Shown here piece after piece: positions 16,905-24,876 of a stretch of 64,000 nucleotides of DNA. The stretch spans positions 1 through 64,000 of the forward strand of contig JABCZU010000006.1 in assembly GCA_013289515.1 (NCBI GenBank), read 5' to 3'. The notes beneath the pieces were generated by a model. It searched no databases. It saw nothing but the letters and a program-made list of their open reading frames with translations, and was not told the DNA's origin. The translations under genes were made by a program, and so were the position numbers. The DNA is from Candidatus Babelota bacterium. Its GTDB lineage: Bacteria > Babelota > Babeliae > Babelales > RVW-14. The stretch's first letter is position 1; the number at the start of each line of letters is the position of its first letter.

Positions 16905-17423
16905 ATGACACTACGTACCATTATTACTATAACACTCGTAATAGCCGGCATAGCGGTTATTTTTTATGTTGGCTACTCATTAATTTTTAAGCATTACAGA
17001 CGTAGTAACACCATTGAACGTACGCTGGCAATTATTAAGCCAGAGGCCGTTCAGGCTCATCAGACAGGTCCCATTATTGATCGCATAGAACAGATGGGCT
17101 TTACTATTATCGATTTTAGAAAGGTACATTTGGGCAAAGAAGAGGCAGCAAAATTTTATCACGAACATAAAAATAAATCTTTTTTTGGCGACATGACTCA
17201 GTACATAAGCAGCGGGCCAATCGTGGTTATGATTCTTGAAAAGCTCAATGCTATTGGTGATTGGCGCGATCTTATGGGCGCAACCAATCCGGCAAAGGCC
17301 AAGGATGGTACTATCAGAAAACAGTTTGGTACAAACATCGAAAAAAATGCGGTTCATGGTTCTGACTCGCAAGCAGCAGCACAACAGGAAATAGCGTTCT
17401 TTTTTGCTGATAGGCGTAAATAG
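16905..17423 (+). CDS. ndk: Nucleoside diphosphate kinase with N-terminal membrane segment
   Basis: Transfers the gamma-phosphate between nucleoside triphosphates and diphosphates via a phospho-histidine. The kinase domain (residues about 37-172) is complete: ERTLAIIKPEAV (nucleotide-binding Lys), GATNPAKAKDGTIR, and the active-site histidine in NAVHGSDS (H151). Unlike the usual ~140-aa cytosolic enzyme, it carries a 33-residue extension with one strong transmembrane stretch (about residues 5-28) followed by KHYRR. Positive charges after the helix favour a cytosol-facing kinase anchored in the membrane, but an uncleaved export signal is also possible. GGGGAAATAATC precedes the ATG. Energy parasites gain from local NTP interconversion at the membrane; that link is inference. 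Confidence 0.93.
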   Translation: MTLRTIITITLVIAGIAVIFYVGYSLIFKHYRRSNTIERTLAIIKPEAVQAHQTGPIIDRIEQMGFTIIDFRKVHLGKEEAAKFYHEHKNKSFFGDMTQYISSGPIVVMILEKLNAIGDWRDLMGATNPAKAKDGTIRKQFGTNIEKNAVHGSDSQAAAQQEIAFFFADRRK

Positions 17424-17527
17424 CTTATATGGGCTATGCACATTATGCTTGCATAGCCCACTATTTTCGTCCATTATTCTTAAAGAGTAAAAACATCCAT
17501 ATTTTTGTCCACATGAAGGAGAGTTCC

Positions 17528-18433
17528 ATGAATCGTCTTTGGGCCACAATCAGTCGCCACGTACTAGTACTAGCATTATGCCTTGCAAGCATAAACGTTG
17601 ACCTACACGCAATGAACGCTCCTTCAGGTGGTCAACCATTAACTTCACCATCAAGCAAGAAAGTATCGGTACTCAAAAAACAAAAATCACTCATTCAGCA
17701 ACAGCTCGCACATGATCAAAGCGTGCCAAGCACTAGCACCACCCAGGCAACACCAGCAACTGAAACAACGGCGCTAATAGGGCAATCGACGGCTGGCCAC
17801 AACACAGATACCGCAGCAATACAGGCAAGAAGTATAGAAACTAAAATGGCCGGTTGCAAAAAGATTATTGGCACCGTAATAATCGTTCTTGGTGCCGTTA
17901 CCGTTGAAGGTGTAAGTTGTGGCACCGTTTATTTTCTGACCAATGACTGGTCCGGCTCAGCGCGCGTAGGCGCCTTAGTCTATAGTGTGGCCCTGCCACT
18001 TGGCCTACTCTATTGTATGAGTGGTAGCCTGTTACACGAGGCGCATCACATACGCAAATACCTGATGACGGAATTTTCGCACTACGCTGTTCCAATGGCA
18101 CATACCATCACCAGTGGTCTTGAAGTTGCTGGGCTGAATTATCTAAAAAGTGCATGTATAGATCCTTTGATTAATCATGCAGACTATGAGCTCAACCAAT
18201 GTATGGGGCAACTTGCTGCCGGCCTGGTCGGCGTTGTTGGGATACCAATAGCGCGAGAAAAATTGTTGCAATATGTTGGCCACGAATGTGAATCTACGGT
18301 GAGCGACTATTTAAAGCGACATCTCAATGTCTTTATCATAGCTCCATGGAACATGCTTACCAACTGGATTAAAACCGAAACTGATGAGTACTTTGAGGCG
18401 TATGAAAATAGTCATGCAGCCAATGCTCATTGA
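17528..18433 (+). CDS. Secreted/membrane protein of unknown function
   Basis: 301 aa, family not recognised. The signal peptide (about 1-25) is followed by a Ser/Thr/Gln-rich stretch, then two strong transmembrane segments (about residues 112-137 and 142-167). The C-terminal helical domain contains ALPLGLLYCMSGSLLHEAHH and several cysteines. The frame is open for 33 codons upstream, but AAGGAGAG just before the ATG at 17528 and the clear signal peptide fix this start. It lies 104 bp after ndk on the same strand and overlaps the end of the convergent ankyrin gene by 7 bp. No enzyme motif is seen. Confidence 0.75.
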   Translation: MNRLWATISRHVLVLALCLASINVDLHAMNAPSGGQPLTSPSSKKVSVLKKQKSLIQQQLAHDQSVPSTSTTQATPATETTALIGQSTAGHNTDTAAIQARSIETKMAGCKKIIGTVIIVLGAVTVEGVSCGTVYFLTNDWSGSARVGALVYSVALPLGLLYCMSGSLLHEAHHIRKYLMTEFSHYAVPMAHTITSGLEVAGLNYLKSACIDPLINHADYELNQCMGQLAAGLVGVVGIPIAREKLLQYVGHECESTVSDYLKRHLNVFIIAPWNMLTNWIKTETDEYFEAYENSHAANAH

Positions 18434-19146
18434 GCTGGTTGATTCTCACGCGTGAAGTCATTAAACGTGTTGTAATCTATGCAGTCAACAGGATTCATAT
18501 CAAGTTCAACATGGCCAGGAATATAATCAGACGGTAGCTTACCAGAGCCGTCACGTGTATTGATTACAAGGCTAATCGAAGCAATCGTCGTCAAAAGACA
18601 CAGCGTCGGATGCGCTTTAATAAACTGTATGCGCTGCCCGCAGCATGCCCCAAAGCAGCCCTTTCTGGGAGGAATAAGATCTGCTTGATAGCGATAGGCA
18701 TAGTGCAATGGGGTGCATCCATTTGTATCAAGCACGTGGATGGCGCCTGGTGTTAAACGCAGTAAATAGGCAATTATCCGATTGCTCACATCCTGATCAT
18801 TATCTTTGGTGGTCATACTCACGCGTACAGCAATATGCAGCAGGGTTTCATTGCTATCGCCATATGGGAGAAGCACATCCAACGGTGTTTTGCTGTTATC
18901 AAAAATATTTTTTAGTAAAGCAACGTCGTTCTGGCGCACCGCCCGGAGGGCCAGCATAGGCACCAATGTTTGCTCGCTTATTTGCTCCTCAGATAATGCA
19001 GGGGCACCACTATTTTCCTGTTGTTCGTTATCAATGGCAACTGCACTATTGCGTTGATCGTCAGCATTTTCTTGATATGCTGCAAAGGCAAGGCTGGGTG
19101 CAAGAATGTGTATCGTCAAACTTAGTATTATTACAGGTACGTTCAT
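18427..19146 (-). CDS. Secreted ankyrin-repeat protein
   Basis: 239 aa with signal peptide (MNVPVIILSLTIHILAPSLAFA) and ankyrin repeats: an ETLLHIAVR unit (about residue 100), a GCTPLHYAYRY unit (about 145) and a more diverged DGSGKLPSDYI unit near the end. A Cys-rich turn (GCFGACCGQR) interrupts the third repeat. Ankyrins bind other proteins; exported ones in intracellular bacteria are often host-directed, which is inferred here. AAGGAGAAC lies directly before the ATG at 19146. The longer frame upstream has no better signal. It follows the GT-C-like gene by 10 bp and is probably co-transcribed with it. Confidence 0.85.
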   Translation of the reverse strand: MNVPVIILSLTIHILAPSLAFAAYQENADDQRNSAVAIDNEQQENSGAPALSEEQISEQTLVPMLALRAVRQNDVALLKNIFDNSKTPLDVLLPYGDSNETLLHIAVRVSMTTKDNDQDVSNRIIAYLLRLTPGAIHVLDTNGCTPLHYAYRYQADLIPPRKGCFGACCGQRIQFIKAHPTLCLLTTIASISLVINTRDGSGKLPSDYIPGHVELDMNPVDCIDYNTFNDFTRENQPAQ

Positions 19147-19156
19147 GCGTTCTCCT

Positions 19157-21025
19157 TTAGGGCGCAATAAGCTCTTTGAACATTTGTTTTTTCCAATCCC
19201 ACACTAAAAACAGTGGACGTTGTTTAGCATACTGCGTGTCTAGTCTCAAGGTAAAGCCAGTAATGATTGACTGTCCGTTAATAGGTTCGTACTGCACGTT
19301 TTCGTAGCTGCCCAGTGACCATGGATTTGCTGGTGGCAGAAAAAATTGTACTTTTGATGGGTCGCTTGATGTATATCTAAATCCACCGTCAACTGGGACG
19401 ATAGTTACATAATTTTTATCGTGGTACTGGCTGATCTTATTTCTAAAGCCAATAGGCGAAACAATGTTACTATCTCGTTGTGTTAGTGCCGCGCTGCCGT
19501 CACAATATATCAATCGCGGCCTATCATGCATGACCCAGAAGGCGTCGTAGACAAGATCGCCAAAGCCATCGAGTGGATGACTCAGGAAGCAAATGGGTCT
19601 AGACGGTTCGGCCAAAACTAGTTGATCCATTGCCCGATGAAGCACATGCATTTTTTGTGTACGCAGCGTGAAGCACTCGACGCAGAAGTAGACACAAAAT
19701 ACAATGAGCGCGGTGAAATATAAAAACACAGCCCTACGATAGATTCTACTTTTAATGCTACTGAACACAAAGCAGGCAAGATATGCCATGACAATAAACG
19801 GGGCTACTTCATAAAAATAGCGTGGGCTGTAGGCACCAACGTAGGCTGGCCAGATAATGAGTGCAGTGCTGACAAGGCAGAGTAATACAGGAATTTTTTG
19901 TGTTGTTGTGATAAACGCGATAATAATAATCAGGGTAAGGGGTAGTGTCATACCAAGGCGCAGCCAGGTATTGCCCCACGGTAGCCAGGAGAGCCAGAGG
20001 GCATCGTAGCAAAAGACTATGGCTTGTTGCAGTTTGTTCATGATTATGGTTAGGAGTGGAGCTGCCTGCCTTGTTTTTCCTAGCGATGCAAAATCAAAGG
20101 GATACAGCCAGGTGCGCAATGCTACGTAGGCGATGGTGATTGCCCAGAAGGGGCTAGTGAGTTTGACGAGCGTCGTACGCTCAAATGGTTCGACCCCTTC
20201 GACAGGGCTCAGGGTGAGCGCCTTGTTCCGCTCATGCCCCTCGACAAGCAAGGCTTGCTCGGGGTCCTCGGGATATTTAAAATTATCCCGCTCATCCTGA
20301 GGAGGCTCGTAAGAGCCGTCTCGAAGGACGAACCAACCACGAGCGTCTTTTTTAAACACTGGCATAGGATTCAGAAGAGCTTCCGTATACCACGCAGCCC
20401 AGAGCATCAGGATGAATGGCAACACCACCAATGTTTCGCGCGTGAAGAGTGCGCAGACAAACAGCACGCAGGCCAGTAGGTAGTACCTGTGCTTGCGTGT
20501 ATCCAAATACTGTTTACCCAGCAGAAAAATGCAGAGCATACACAGGACGTTGATATAGTATTGCAGGTTAACCAGATGACCAAAACGATAGGCAATTTGT
20601 GGATGAAACGCAAAGGCACAGGCGCCCAAAAATGCTGCCGATAGTGGCGCGAATAGGGAGCCGATGTAGAACAGCAGCGCACTATTGGCTGCATGCACAA
20701 CAACATTAGTTAGAAGGTACCAGTAGCCATTGGTGCCAAAGAGCCAATATTGTATGACGTGATAAAAAAAATAAAGCGGTCGATAGTAGGTTGCCAAAAA
20801 GCTTGTGCGCCCGCCGCGTGGGAAATTTGATGGCCCAAAGTCTTGGTTGACGTGGCCGTCATAGAAAAAATAGAAGAGGGCTTTCCAGGTTTTTATTTTT
20901 GATGCCAAGTACAAGGCGTGGAAGTCGTCGCCGTTCAGCCACCAGTTTGTGTATGGCAGGCCTAGTATGCTGATTATGCTTATTATAAGAATTGTTATAA
21001 GGACAACTTTCTTTTGATAAATCAT
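19157..21025 (-). CDS. Polytopic GT-C/GT39-like membrane protein
   Basis: 622 aa with about ten hydrophobic segments. The first periplasmic loop holds NGDDFHALY, the acidic pair expected of GT-C glycosyltransferases that use lipid-linked sugars. This is followed by the aromatic-rich YYRPLYFFYHVI and the FHPQIAYRFGHLVN loop. The C-terminal ~150 residues form a soluble beta-rich domain. Residues about 230-280 (QDERDNFKYPEDPE to PVEGVEPFERTTL) are encoded by palindromic repeat DNA (20190-20345) and look like an insertion in a cytosolic loop. TTAGGAAAAT precedes the ATG. It is probably transcribed with the ankyrin gene. The exact sugar and acceptor are unknown. Confidence 0.75.
   Translation of the reverse strand: MIYQKKVVLITILIISIISILGLPYTNWWLNGDDFHALYLASKIKTWKALFYFFYDGHVNQDFGPSNFPRGGRTSFLATYYRPLYFFYHVIQYWLFGTNGYWYLLTNVVVHAANSALLFYIGSLFAPLSAAFLGACAFAFHPQIAYRFGHLVNLQYYINVLCMLCIFLLGKQYLDTRKHRYYLLACVLFVCALFTRETLVVLPFILMLWAAWYTEALLNPMPVFKKDARGWFVLRDGSYEPPQDERDNFKYPEDPEQALLVEGHERNKALTLSPVEGVEPFERTTLVKLTSPFWAITIAYVALRTWLYPFDFASLGKTRQAAPLLTIIMNKLQQAIVFCYDALWLSWLPWGNTWLRLGMTLPLTLIIIIAFITTTQKIPVLLCLVSTALIIWPAYVGAYSPRYFYEVAPFIVMAYLACFVFSSIKSRIYRRAVFLYFTALIVFCVYFCVECFTLRTQKMHVLHRAMDQLVLAEPSRPICFLSHPLDGFGDLVYDAFWVMHDRPRLIYCDGSAALTQRDSNIVSPIGFRNKISQYHDKNYVTIVPVDGGFRYTSSDPSKVQFFLPPANPWSLGSYENVQYEPINGQSIITGFTLRLDTQYAKQRPLFLVWDWKKQMFKELIAP
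20190..20345. repeat. Palindromic repeat cluster inside the GT-C-like gene
   Basis: Contains ccccttcgacagggctcagg gtgagcg, cctcgacaagc/gcttgctcggg inverted arms and ctcgtaagagccgtctcgaa. The first part matches 21177-21203 in the downstream intergenic block with one mismatch over 27 bp. It is translated in frame, adding roughly 50 residues. Confidence 0.7.
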
Positions 21026-21055
21026 ATTTTCCTAATTAAGTTAAGAGTAAATATG

Positions 21056-21104
21056 ATTTATATATTTCATTTGCGAGGTTGCCACCTCGCGCTGGCCTTA
21101 AGAG
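21056..21104 (+). repeat. 49-bp terminal inverted repeat, left arm
   Basis: Matches the reverse complement of 21902-21950 at 47 of 49 positions. It contains its own palindrome GCGAGGT-TGCC-ACCTCGC and runs inward into the variable hairpin TTAAGAGTGTT-atca-AACACTCTTAA (to 21122). Confidence 0.88.
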
Positions 21105-21593
21105 TGTTATCAAACACTCTTAAGAATCTCGTGACTAAGGGCTGCCGCCCTTAGAACCTGCTAATACGCTCAACTTCCCCTTCGACGGGGCTCAGGGTGA
21201 GCGGAGCGCTATTCCGCTCATGGTGAGGAGCTGCGTAAGCAGCGTCTCGAACCATCATGGCAATTCATGTGGCTTTGCCACATTCTCGCCAGCCCTCCGA
21301 TTGAGCTAGCTATGGACTTTTTTATTTTATTGATTTGTCACACGTGTATTGTCACTTTTATTACAACAACTCTCTGCAAAACGTAAGCAAAAATTATGTT
21401 GCATATCATGCGCTCGGACATGCAGCCCAAGGGGGCCGCAAACTCGCGAAGCAGTGAATTACTACGCCTCGCTTCGCCCGCATTGCGGGCCTCCGCTCCG
21501 TCTTTTTAAGAGGATCTTGGACTCCAGCCTTCGCCAAAGCTTCGGCGGACGGATACGTCCGAGATGACCAATAAGGAATAGTTTTCACTTTTT

Positions 21594-21622
21594 TGTCATC
21601 CTGAACTTGTTTCAGGATCCAG
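21594..21622. repeat. Palindromic repeat, gtcatcctgaacttg type
   Basis: tgtcatcctgaacttgtttc aggatccag, an imperfect palindrome (ATCCTGAA/TTCAGGAT) related to the gtcatcccggacttgatccg element at 60665; lies in the gene-free block. Confidence 0.7.
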
Positions 21623-21901
21623 TCCATTAGTATAGCTCCTCTTCGCGAGTTTGTGGCTCTTAGCCGCATGTCTGAGCGTTTAACTTGCAATAAGTATAGT
21701 ACTTTCACATCGCAAAGAGCTGTTGTACATGAACCATAATATGAATTGCGCAAATCAATGAGATAAGAAAATCCCTAAGTAGCCCGACATGCGGGGTGGC
21801 GCACATTGGCCTTTGGCCAGGGCACCGTCGCCGCTTACAAGGGCGTATTAGCAGTCCAGCTGCAAGCTGGTCATGGAGATTTTTAAGAGGTTTTGAGAAA
21901 C

Positions 21902-21950
21902 CTCTTAAAGCCAGCGCGAGGTGGCAACCTCGCAAACGAAATATATAAAT
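21902..21950 (-). repeat. 49-bp terminal inverted repeat, right arm
   Basis: Mirror copy of 21056-21104 with two mismatches. The inward side again carries a hairpin, but with a different sequence: TTTAAGAGGTTT-tgag-AAACCTCTTAAA (about 21882-21909). Confidence 0.88.
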
Positions 21951-21971
21951 TATATAAAATAAAAAATCATA

Positions 21972-22889
21972 TTATTTTTTTAGTTTTCCAATAATCTTAC
22001 TTGAGACATTCTCTACACTCAATCCTGCCCTTTCCTTCAAATACGCCCGACTCCCCGTTTCATGATAATAAAAATCATCAACACCAAACGCATGAAATAT
22101 AACTTTATAATCAAGCGCTTGGCTCAGCACACTGCCGACCGCCTCGCCAAGGCCACCGATAAGTAGATGCTCTTCGATGGTAAAGATGCCATGTAGTTTT
22201 TTGTGGGTAAAAAAATTAATATCCAATGGCTTGATGGTCGGCATACTTACCAGGCCGATGCTAATGTCCAAGGCGCTCAAGTGTTGCTGCACCTGCCAGC
22301 CAAGATCAAGGGCGTTACCGGAAGCAACGATGTACGTATCATCGTGCGGTACTATTTCTATGGCCTTGCCTAGCTCAATAGCCTGGCTGCCTGCGTACGT
22401 TATCAACTCTTCATTATTAGAAAGCCGAATGTACGCCGGTAGCTTGAGGGCGTGTAACGCCGGCATGAGTGATGCAATTTCATGCTTGCTGCCGGGGGCA
22501 ACCACCGTCATCTCTGGCAGGCTGCGCATAATGGCAACATCTTCAATAGCATGATGCGTAACGCCCATCGGCCCGTAGCTGAAACCACCACCAACACCAA
22601 CAATGGTTACCGGCAGCTGTTGGTAACACAGGTCGTCACGTACCTGTTCAAAGCAGCGTAGCGTTACAAACGGGATGATGGAATAGACGTACACTTTTTT
22701 ACCGGTCATCGCAAGGCCAGCGGCAACGCCGATCATATTTTGTTCGGCAATGCCGGTATTGATGTAGCGTTGCGGATAGGCGGCTGCAAATTTTTCAATG
22801 ACTGAAAAACCAACATCACCAACGAGCAAATAAATGCTTGGGTCAATGGCCGCCTGATCAAAAAGCCATTGCATAAATACCGTTCTCAT
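21972..22889 (-). CDS. Transketolase, C-terminal (Pyr/C domain) subunit
   Basis: 305 aa, the second half of a split, TPP-dependent transketolase. It has the pyrimidine-binding glutamate in NTGIAEQNMIG (E49), the YGPMGVTHHAIEDVAIMRSLP segment typical of transketolase C-subunits, and a transketolase C domain (about 185-305). The ATG overlaps the stop of the N-terminal subunit gene (ATGA), so translation is coupled. No signal peptide. Split transketolases occur either in the pentose-phosphate pathway or as dedicated enzymes in sugar-modification clusters; the adjoining epimerase makes the second possible. The two subunits together would equal one full enzyme apart from a short linker. Confidence 0.92.
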   Translation of the reverse strand: MRTVFMQWLFDQAAIDPSIYLLVGDVGFSVIEKFAAAYPQRYINTGIAEQNMIGVAAGLAMTGKKVYVYSIIPFVTLRCFEQVRDDLCYQQLPVTIVGVGGGFSYGPMGVTHHAIEDVAIMRSLPEMTVVAPGSKHEIASLMPALHALKLPAYIRLSNNEELITYAGSQAIELGKAIEIVPHDDTYIVASGNALDLGWQVQQHLSALDISIGLVSMPTIKPLDINFFTHKKLHGIFTIEEHLLIGGLGEAVGSVLSQALDYKVIFHAFGVDDFYYHETGSRAYLKERAGLSVENVSSKIIGKLKK

Positions 22890-23740
22890 AGGCGGGTAAT
22901 CTCCTTTTTTGCCAGCTGGTGCTGATCGCCTTTAAACGAGCGATAGTGCCATTCCAATTTATTTTCTATCTGCGCCAGCCCTTTGCCTTTCGTGGTATGG
23001 GCAATGATGACCTGCGGGCATGCTGCTAATTGCGGTTGGTTAAACGTATCAATGAGCGCGGCATAATCATGCCCATCAACATGCTTGACGCTGCAGCCAA
23101 ACGCTTTGAATTTTACTTCAAGGCCGCCGGGGACCAGGTCATCCGTTTTATCAAGGCCTTGTAAGTTATTGTAATCGACAATGACGGTCAGATTATTAAG
23201 CTGAAAGCGAGCCGCCATCATCAGTGCCTCCCAGATCGATCCCTCTTGGCATTCACCATCACCAACCAAGGCGTATACTTTGCTTGGCCGTTGATCATGC
23301 TTGGCCGCGATTGCCAGGCCAACTGCCATTGGTAGACCGTGGCCCAGTGACCCGGTGCTTGCTTCAATCCCAGGAAATGCCCCGCGCTGCGGATGCCCAC
23401 TCAGCTGCGTGCCGTTGCCATGGTAGCGCTTTAGCAGTTCTGCCGGCAGCAGCTGGACCGAAGCGAGTGCTGCGTACAGCGCGCAGGCGCCGTGCCCTTT
23501 GCTTAAAATAAAATAGTCACGTGTTGGATCGTTGTGTTTAATTTTTTCAACATCTAAAAAACAGTGGTACAGCACCGTCAAAATATCGATGATAGAAAAG
23601 CTGCAACCCAAGTGTGAACTGTTTGCAGCGGTTAGCGCATCGATGATGAGGTGTCTATTTTCTAGCGCTTTGAGCGCCACATGTTCAAGCAGCGCTGGTG
23701 ATGTGGGGGGTACGTTGCTGATGTGTTGGGACGTGATCAT
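22886..23740 (-). CDS. Transketolase, N-terminal (TPP-binding) subunit
   Basis: 284 aa. It holds the TPP diphosphate/Mg2+ motif GDGECQEGSIWEALMMAARF...N, the SSHLGCS histidine region, GHGACALYAAL and GSLGHGLPMAVG, all diagnostic of the transketolase N-terminal half. It works with the product of the next gene, transferring two-carbon ketol units between sugar phosphates. AAGGAGTTTTGC precedes the ATG. It lies 95 bp after the epimerase gene on the same strand, so the order epimerase - tktN - tktC suggests one operon. No export signal: these look like normal cytosolic enzymes. Confidence 0.93.
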   Translation of the reverse strand: MITSQHISNVPPTSPALLEHVALKALENRHLIIDALTAANSSHLGCSFSIIDILTVLYHCFLDVEKIKHNDPTRDYFILSKGHGACALYAALASVQLLPAELLKRYHGNGTQLSGHPQRGAFPGIEASTGSLGHGLPMAVGLAIAAKHDQRPSKVYALVGDGECQEGSIWEALMMAARFQLNNLTVIVDYNNLQGLDKTDDLVPGGLEVKFKAFGCSVKHVDGHDYAALIDTFNQPQLAACPQVIIAHTTKGKGLAQIENKLEWHYRSFKGDQHQLAKKEITRL

Positions 23741-23835
23741 GCAAAACTCCTTTCATGGGATTCGTGCGACTGGCAGATCATTTAAGAGTGGCACAGCTTG
23801 TTGCATTCTTGTGCAAGTAAGATAATACGTCCACA

Positions 23836-24858
23836 TTACACACCACACTGGCCGTTCGCCCGGACCGTGTCCGCCATGGCCTGGCGTGAAGGCTGGATGA
23901 TGGAGGGGGTGGAATGGCCAACAGAATACAAATTCAAATGCTTTTCAAACCAATCAATCGACGCCACAAGCCCCTGGTGCAAATTGTACCGTGGTGCCCA
24001 CTGCAATGCCTGTGATGTCTGCGCAATATCAGCCTGCCAACGTGCCGGCTCCCATGGGCGTGGTACCTGTGTGCCCCAATTGACGGTCAGTGGTTTTTGT
24101 AAAATGTTGCCAACAGTGTCCACCACATCCTGAATGGTAGATTGCACGCCGGTACCACCGTTAAAAATAAAGGCATCGGTTGGTAATTTTTTTGTAACCG
24201 CGATCAACACATCAACCATATCGCTAATATAAATGTAGTCACGCACGTAGTGACTGGCTGAAAGATTAATGGGCTTGCCTTCAAGGGCATTGGCGATAAT
24301 GGTTGGGATCAGGCGCGTTGGCATTTCATAATCGCCATAGACCGAAAAAGGGCGTACGGTGTACACGGGGAGTTTATTAAAGAGTGCCTCTTTCAGGCAA
24401 AATTGTGTGGCTGCCGCCTTGGCAACAGCATAGTCGCTGATCGGTTCAAGTAATTGCCGTTCGCTCATTGCTACCGGTTGCATGCCGTATTCCGATGAGC
24501 TGCCGGTATTGACAAAGCAGCTAAAGCCAACCTCTTTGCAGGCATTGAGCAGCGTGATAGTGCCATAGAAATTAACATTGTACACCGTCATCTGATCACG
24601 TTGATGTGGCATGCCGCCGTACGAGGCCAGATGGTAGATAACGCCGGGCCGTATGGCGAGCACAAGGGTGCGTACGCCGGCAGCATCGGTCAGATCTATT
24701 TCGTGAATAACAAGTTTGTCTAGAAGGTCTGAGAGGCGATGCAGATCACTTTGCTTTTCCACTAAGAGGTGCACGGTTGCATCCAATTGATGCGCCACAA
24801 GTTTGCGCACCAGATTTGCACCTATAAAACCGGCTCCACCGGTAACCAGTACTATCAT
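23836..24858 (-). CDS. NAD-dependent epimerase/dehydratase (extended SDR)
   Basis: 340 aa nucleotide-sugar-type short-chain dehydrogenase. It has the Rossmann motif TGGAGFIG (6-13), YHLASYGG, the SSSEYG serine region, catalytic Y143-x3-K147 in YAVAK, and RPFSVYG and RDYIYISDM motifs of the extended SDR family. It resembles the GDP-/UDP-/CDP-sugar epimerases and 4,6-dehydratases; the precise substrate cannot be assigned. AAGGAGCAGGAC precedes the ATG. It sits 18 bp after the AAA/PD-(D/E)XK gene and upstream of the split transketolase genes, with which it may make an unusual sugar. No signal peptide, in contrast to gmd and fcl further on. Confidence 0.88.
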   Translation of the reverse strand: MIVLVTGGAGFIGANLVRKLVAHQLDATVHLLVEKQSDLHRLSDLLDKLVIHEIDLTDAAGVRTLVLAIRPGVIYHLASYGGMPHQRDQMTVYNVNFYGTITLLNACKEVGFSCFVNTGSSSEYGMQPVAMSERQLLEPISDYAVAKAAATQFCLKEALFNKLPVYTVRPFSVYGDYEMPTRLIPTIIANALEGKPINLSASHYVRDYIYISDMVDVLIAVTKKLPTDAFIFNGGTGVQSTIQDVVDTVGNILQKPLTVNWGTQVPRPWEPARWQADIAQTSQALQWAPRYNLHQGLVASIDWFEKHLNLYSVGHSTPSIIQPSRQAMADTVRANGQCGV

Positions 24859-24876
24859 GTCCTGCTCCTTGAAAAT

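Larger units (their letters stand above)
21026..21971. other. Gene-free 946-bp repeat block
   Basis: No supported gene. It holds the 49-bp inverted repeats at its edges and, between them, a series of different palindromes: ctaagggc-tgcc-gcccttag (21134-21153), tgtggc-ttt-gccaca (near 21270), a ccccttcgacggggctcagg element (21177-21262), a gtcatcctgaacttgtttca element (21594-21622), and cgccaaagcttcggcggacg DNA (21528-21560). Short frames here encode the repetitive peptides expected of such DNA, not proteins. Confidence 0.75.

Noticed and set aside
21349-21935. Short frames on both strands in the repeat block
   Set aside because: They encode peptides typical of palindromic repeats and have no start signals; the block is gene-free.
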